64,000 nucleotides of DNA, from positions 1 through 64,000 of the forward strand of contig JARYGU010000015.1 in NCBI GenBank assembly GCA_033795365.1, given 5' to 3'. The DNA comes from JARYGU01 sp033795365. GTDB lineage: Bacteria > Pseudomonadota > Alphaproteobacteria > Rhizobiales > Rhizobiaceae. The translations under genes and the position numbers were made by a program. Numbering within the stretch: position 1 is the stretch's first letter; the number at the start of each line of letters is the position of its first letter. Under the pieces are notes generated by a model. That model did not search any database. It was given only the letters and a program-made list of their open reading frames with translations, and was not told where the DNA came from. Positions 62,037-64,000 of the stretch are shown one piece after another.

Positions 62037-63386
62037 TCACCGCTCGGCATCGAAGTTGGAAAAGCGGCCGCTGATGACAGGCCGTCTTGCCGGCTCATCC
62101 GGGCCGACGGCAACGGCCGCGCATATGGCCGCTGCGGCCGCATCATACTGTTCGAGCGTGCGAAGATGGAGCGTGCAGAGCGCATCGCCGGCGCGCACAC
62201 GGTCGCCGACATGCACCATGCCGGTAAGGCCGACGCCGTGGTCGATCATGTCGGTCGGACGCTTCCGGCCGGTGCCAAGCCCCACCATGGCAAGGCCGAC
62301 CGCATAGGCATCGACCCGCTGGACGAAGCCGTTCGTCGATGCGGCAACGGGCATTTCCATCGGCGCGGTTTCGAGATGGTCCGCCGTCCGCTGGACGATG
62401 TCCGCCGGCCCGCCGAGTGCACGGATCATGCGGCCGAAGCGGTCGAGGGCCGATCCGTCTGCCAGACGGGCCTCGAGTGCGGCAACGGCTTCGCCGGGGG
62501 AGGCGGCAAGACCCGCCATCAGCAGGACTTCCGTCGAAAGTGCGATGACCAGCGCGCGCATCTGCTCGTTCTGATGGCGGCCGGCGAGGAAATCGATCGC
62601 TTCCTTCACCTGCAGGCGGCTGCCGATGGCGTCACCCATTACCTCATCCATGTCGGCGATGAGGGCCACCATGGGAAGCTTGGCTCGGCCTGCGACGGAG
62701 ACGAGGCTCGCCGCCAGTGCCTCGGCGTCGGCCGCGGCCGGCATGAAGGCGCCGGAACCGTGGTTGACGCTCATCACGAGGCCGGAAATCCCGGCGGCGA
62801 GCTTCTTCGAAAGGATCGAGGAGGTGATGAGCGGAACGGATTCCACCGTGGCCGTCACGTCGCGGACGTAGTAGATCGCCGCATCCGCCGGTGCGAGCCC
62901 CGGCGTCGGGCCGATGATGGCGGCACCCGCGTCGACCACCGCGCGGCGAAATGCATCGGCCGCCGGGGCGATATCGCAGCCGGGGATCGCCTCCATCAGA
63001 TCGACCTCGCCGCCGGTATGGCCGAGCCCGCGCGCCGATATCATCGGCATGTGGATGCCGCAGGCGGCGACCAGCGGCGCGAGGATCAGGCTCACCTTCT
63101 CGTCGCCGGTGCCGCCGCTCGAGTGCTTGTCGATGATGGTAGCCGGCTCGATGCCCGTGCCCTCCCAGCCGATCACCTCGCCGGAGTCGCGCATGGCAAG
63201 TGTCAGCGCCGCAGTCTCCTCCGGTTCCATGCCGTTGAGGAAGGCGCTCATGGCAAAGGCCGCGATCTGGCCCTCCGACACTTCTCCACGGCCGATGCCT
63301 TCGATGAAGCGTCGGATGTCGGCTGCATCGAGCGTCCTGCGGTCGCGCTTGGCGCGGATCACCTGGGCGGGCAGGAACGGCGCCAT
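62037..63386 (-). CDS. deoA: Thymidine phosphorylase
   Basis: Enzyme of 449 aa that splits thymidine or deoxyuridine with phosphate to base and deoxyribose-1-phosphate. The phosphate-binding motif KHSSGGTGD is at residues 87-95, and the family signature is MISARGLGHTGGEVDLMEAI. The pyrimidine-binding loop RDVTATVESVPLITSSILSK and the C-terminal domain with VHVGDRVRAGDALCTLH are complete. ATG 63386 has GGAGG upstream and follows the amidohydrolase stop at once. Confidence 0.93.
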   Translation of the reverse strand: MAPFLPAQVIRAKRDRRTLDAADIRRFIEGIGRGEVSEGQIAAFAMSAFLNGMEPEETAALTLAMRDSGEVIGWEGTGIEPATIIDKHSSGGTGDEKVSLILAPLVAACGIHMPMISARGLGHTGGEVDLMEAIPGCDIAPAADAFRRAVVDAGAAIIGPTPGLAPADAAIYYVRDVTATVESVPLITSSILSKKLAAGISGLVMSVNHGSGAFMPAAADAEALAASLVSVAGRAKLPMVALIADMDEVMGDAIGSRLQVKEAIDFLAGRHQNEQMRALVIALSTEVLLMAGLAASPGEAVAALEARLADGSALDRFGRMIRALGGPADIVQRTADHLETAPMEMPVAASTNGFVQRVDAYAVGLAMVGLGTGRKRPTDMIDHGVGLTGMVHVGDRVRAGDALCTLHLRTLEQYDAAAAAICAAVAVGPDEPARRPVISGRFSNFDAER

Positions 63387-63389
63387 TCC

Positions 63390-64000
63390 TCAGCCTCCGG
63401 CCCGGTTTGCGCCGGGCCACAGCGGCAGGTCGCCCTGATAGCGGTTGATGCCGGTATCCTGGATCGTCGCGCGGCGATACATTTCGCGCAGATACGGGTC
63501 GAAACGGGCGTTCAGCTTTTCGAGTTCGGCATGTTCGGCCATGTACGCCGGCAGAAGCTCGCGCAATTCGGCGAAGACCGCGGTCTCGTCAACTGTCAGC
63601 AACGCGCCGTTCTCGACGACCACGGCACCGTTGGCGACGACCATGCGGATGCCGCCGCCGTTTTCGCAATAGACGAGGTGGTGGTCGATGCGGTTCATCG
63701 GCATGTAGTCGTAGCCGCCGAGGTCGATCATCAGGAGATCGGCACGCTTGCCCGTTTCGAGCGAGCCGGTCGTCGTGTCCAGCATGGCGGTGCGCGCGCC
63801 TTCGATCGTTGCGGATCGAAGCACTTCGGCGGCCGTCATCCAGCGATCCGTGTCGGGGCCGGCGATGTCGTGCACGAGACCGGCGAAACGCATCACGTCG
63901 AAGATGCGTGCCGTGTCGTTGCTCGACAGCCCGTCGGTGCCGAGCCCGACATGGACGCCCGCGTCGAGCAGCCGCCGGATCGGCGCGATGCCGGAGCCGA
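63390..64000 (-). CDS. Amidohydrolase-superfamily deaminase, C-terminal part (cut by window edge)
   Basis: The frame is open to the window edge. It contains the final metal motif VHVGLGTDGLSSNDTARIFD (Asp ligand), TAMLDTTTGSLETGKRADLL and a long C-terminal tail. This is the SsnA/TrzN/guanine-deaminase-like arrangement. The N-terminal His-x-His motif lies outside the window. Coupled to deoA, it probably deaminates a nucleobase or base derivative. Confidence 0.82.
   Translation of the reverse strand, partial: GSGIAPIRRLLDAGVHVGLGTDGLSSNDTARIFDVMRFAGLVHDIAGPDTDRWMTAAEVLRSATIEGARTAMLDTTTGSLETGKRADLLMIDLGGYDYMPMNRIDHHLVYCENGGGIRMVVANGAVVVENGALLTVDETAVFAELRELLPAYMAEHAELEKLNARFDPYLREMYRRATIQDTGINRYQGDLPLWPGANRAGG

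Overview
The window reads as an accessory, probably plasmid or chromid, segment of an alphaproteobacterium of the order Hyphomicrobiales (Rhizobium/Agrobacterium/Shinella-like). The evidence is high G+C, dense operons of ABC importers with catabolic enzymes and local GntR/LysR/AraC/MocR/TetR regulators, a rhizobial-type soxBDAG-purU operon, and IS701-, IS66- and serine-recombinase remnants. It contains six different ABC importers, and no ribosomal, tRNA or replication genes were seen.

Region A (1-15,255). An IS701-type transposase is cut by the left edge. Next come a ribose-type ABC importer operon (binding protein, two permeases, double ATPase), in which one permease is fused to an SMP-30/strictosidine-synthase-like propeller and a second propeller gene follows, then a spermidine-type importer (binding protein and two permeases facing a divergent ATPase), a class III aminotransferase, a BKACE (DUF849) beta-keto-acid cleavage enzyme and a GntR/FCD regulator. 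A TATGTGATCACATA-like palindrome occurs in front of all three transcription units, so the region is probably one regulon.

Region B (15,256-17,995). This stretch holds an orphan hypothetical gene, a VapBC toxin-antitoxin pair with a perfect 16-bp operator and its own terminator, then decayed small ORFs and the C-terminal remnant of a large serine recombinase.

Region C (18,011-37,535) is the most interesting part. A thiamin-pyrimidine salvage-like operon (amidohydrolase, TenA, ThiZXY-type importer, YlmB-like M20 deacylase) lies beside clear homologues of the Rut uracil ring-opening enzymes (RutF, RutD, RutA, RutC). It also carries a second RidA-family protein, a nucleoside-type BMP importer, LysR and AraC regulators, an exporter, an aldo-keto reductase and a nitroreductase. 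RutB, RutE and RutG are absent. A shared inverted repeat, TTGCC-N5-GGCAA, sits upstream of both the salvage operon and the RutA operon. My inference is an undescribed oxidative catabolic pathway for a thiamin-type or otherwise 2-substituted pyrimidine.

Region D (37,902-45,622). After an IS66 remnant there is a complete taurine nitrogen-scavenging cluster: TauABC, taurine:pyruvate aminotransferase, a sulfoacetaldehyde-reductase-like SDR, a TauE-type exporter and a MocR/TauR regulator. Together they suggest taurine is deaminated and the carbon-sulfur skeleton excreted as isethionate.

Region E (45,698-57,392). A frameshifted folD remnant marks the junction. It is followed by an amino-acid-type ABC importer, a LysR regulator, an asparaginase-like protein lacking the substrate-binding aspartate, heterotetrameric sarcosine oxidase soxBDAG and purU, forming a sarcosine/C1 module.

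Region F (57,613-64,000). A truncated AraC sensor is joined to a truncated DsbA-like protein. Then come a Tat-exported MBL-fold protein with a destroyed metal site, a RutR-like TetR regulator with a RutR-like operator, a cytosine-deaminase-like enzyme, a VOC protein, thymidine phosphorylase and an amidohydrolase cut by the right edge, forming a pyrimidine-salvage module.
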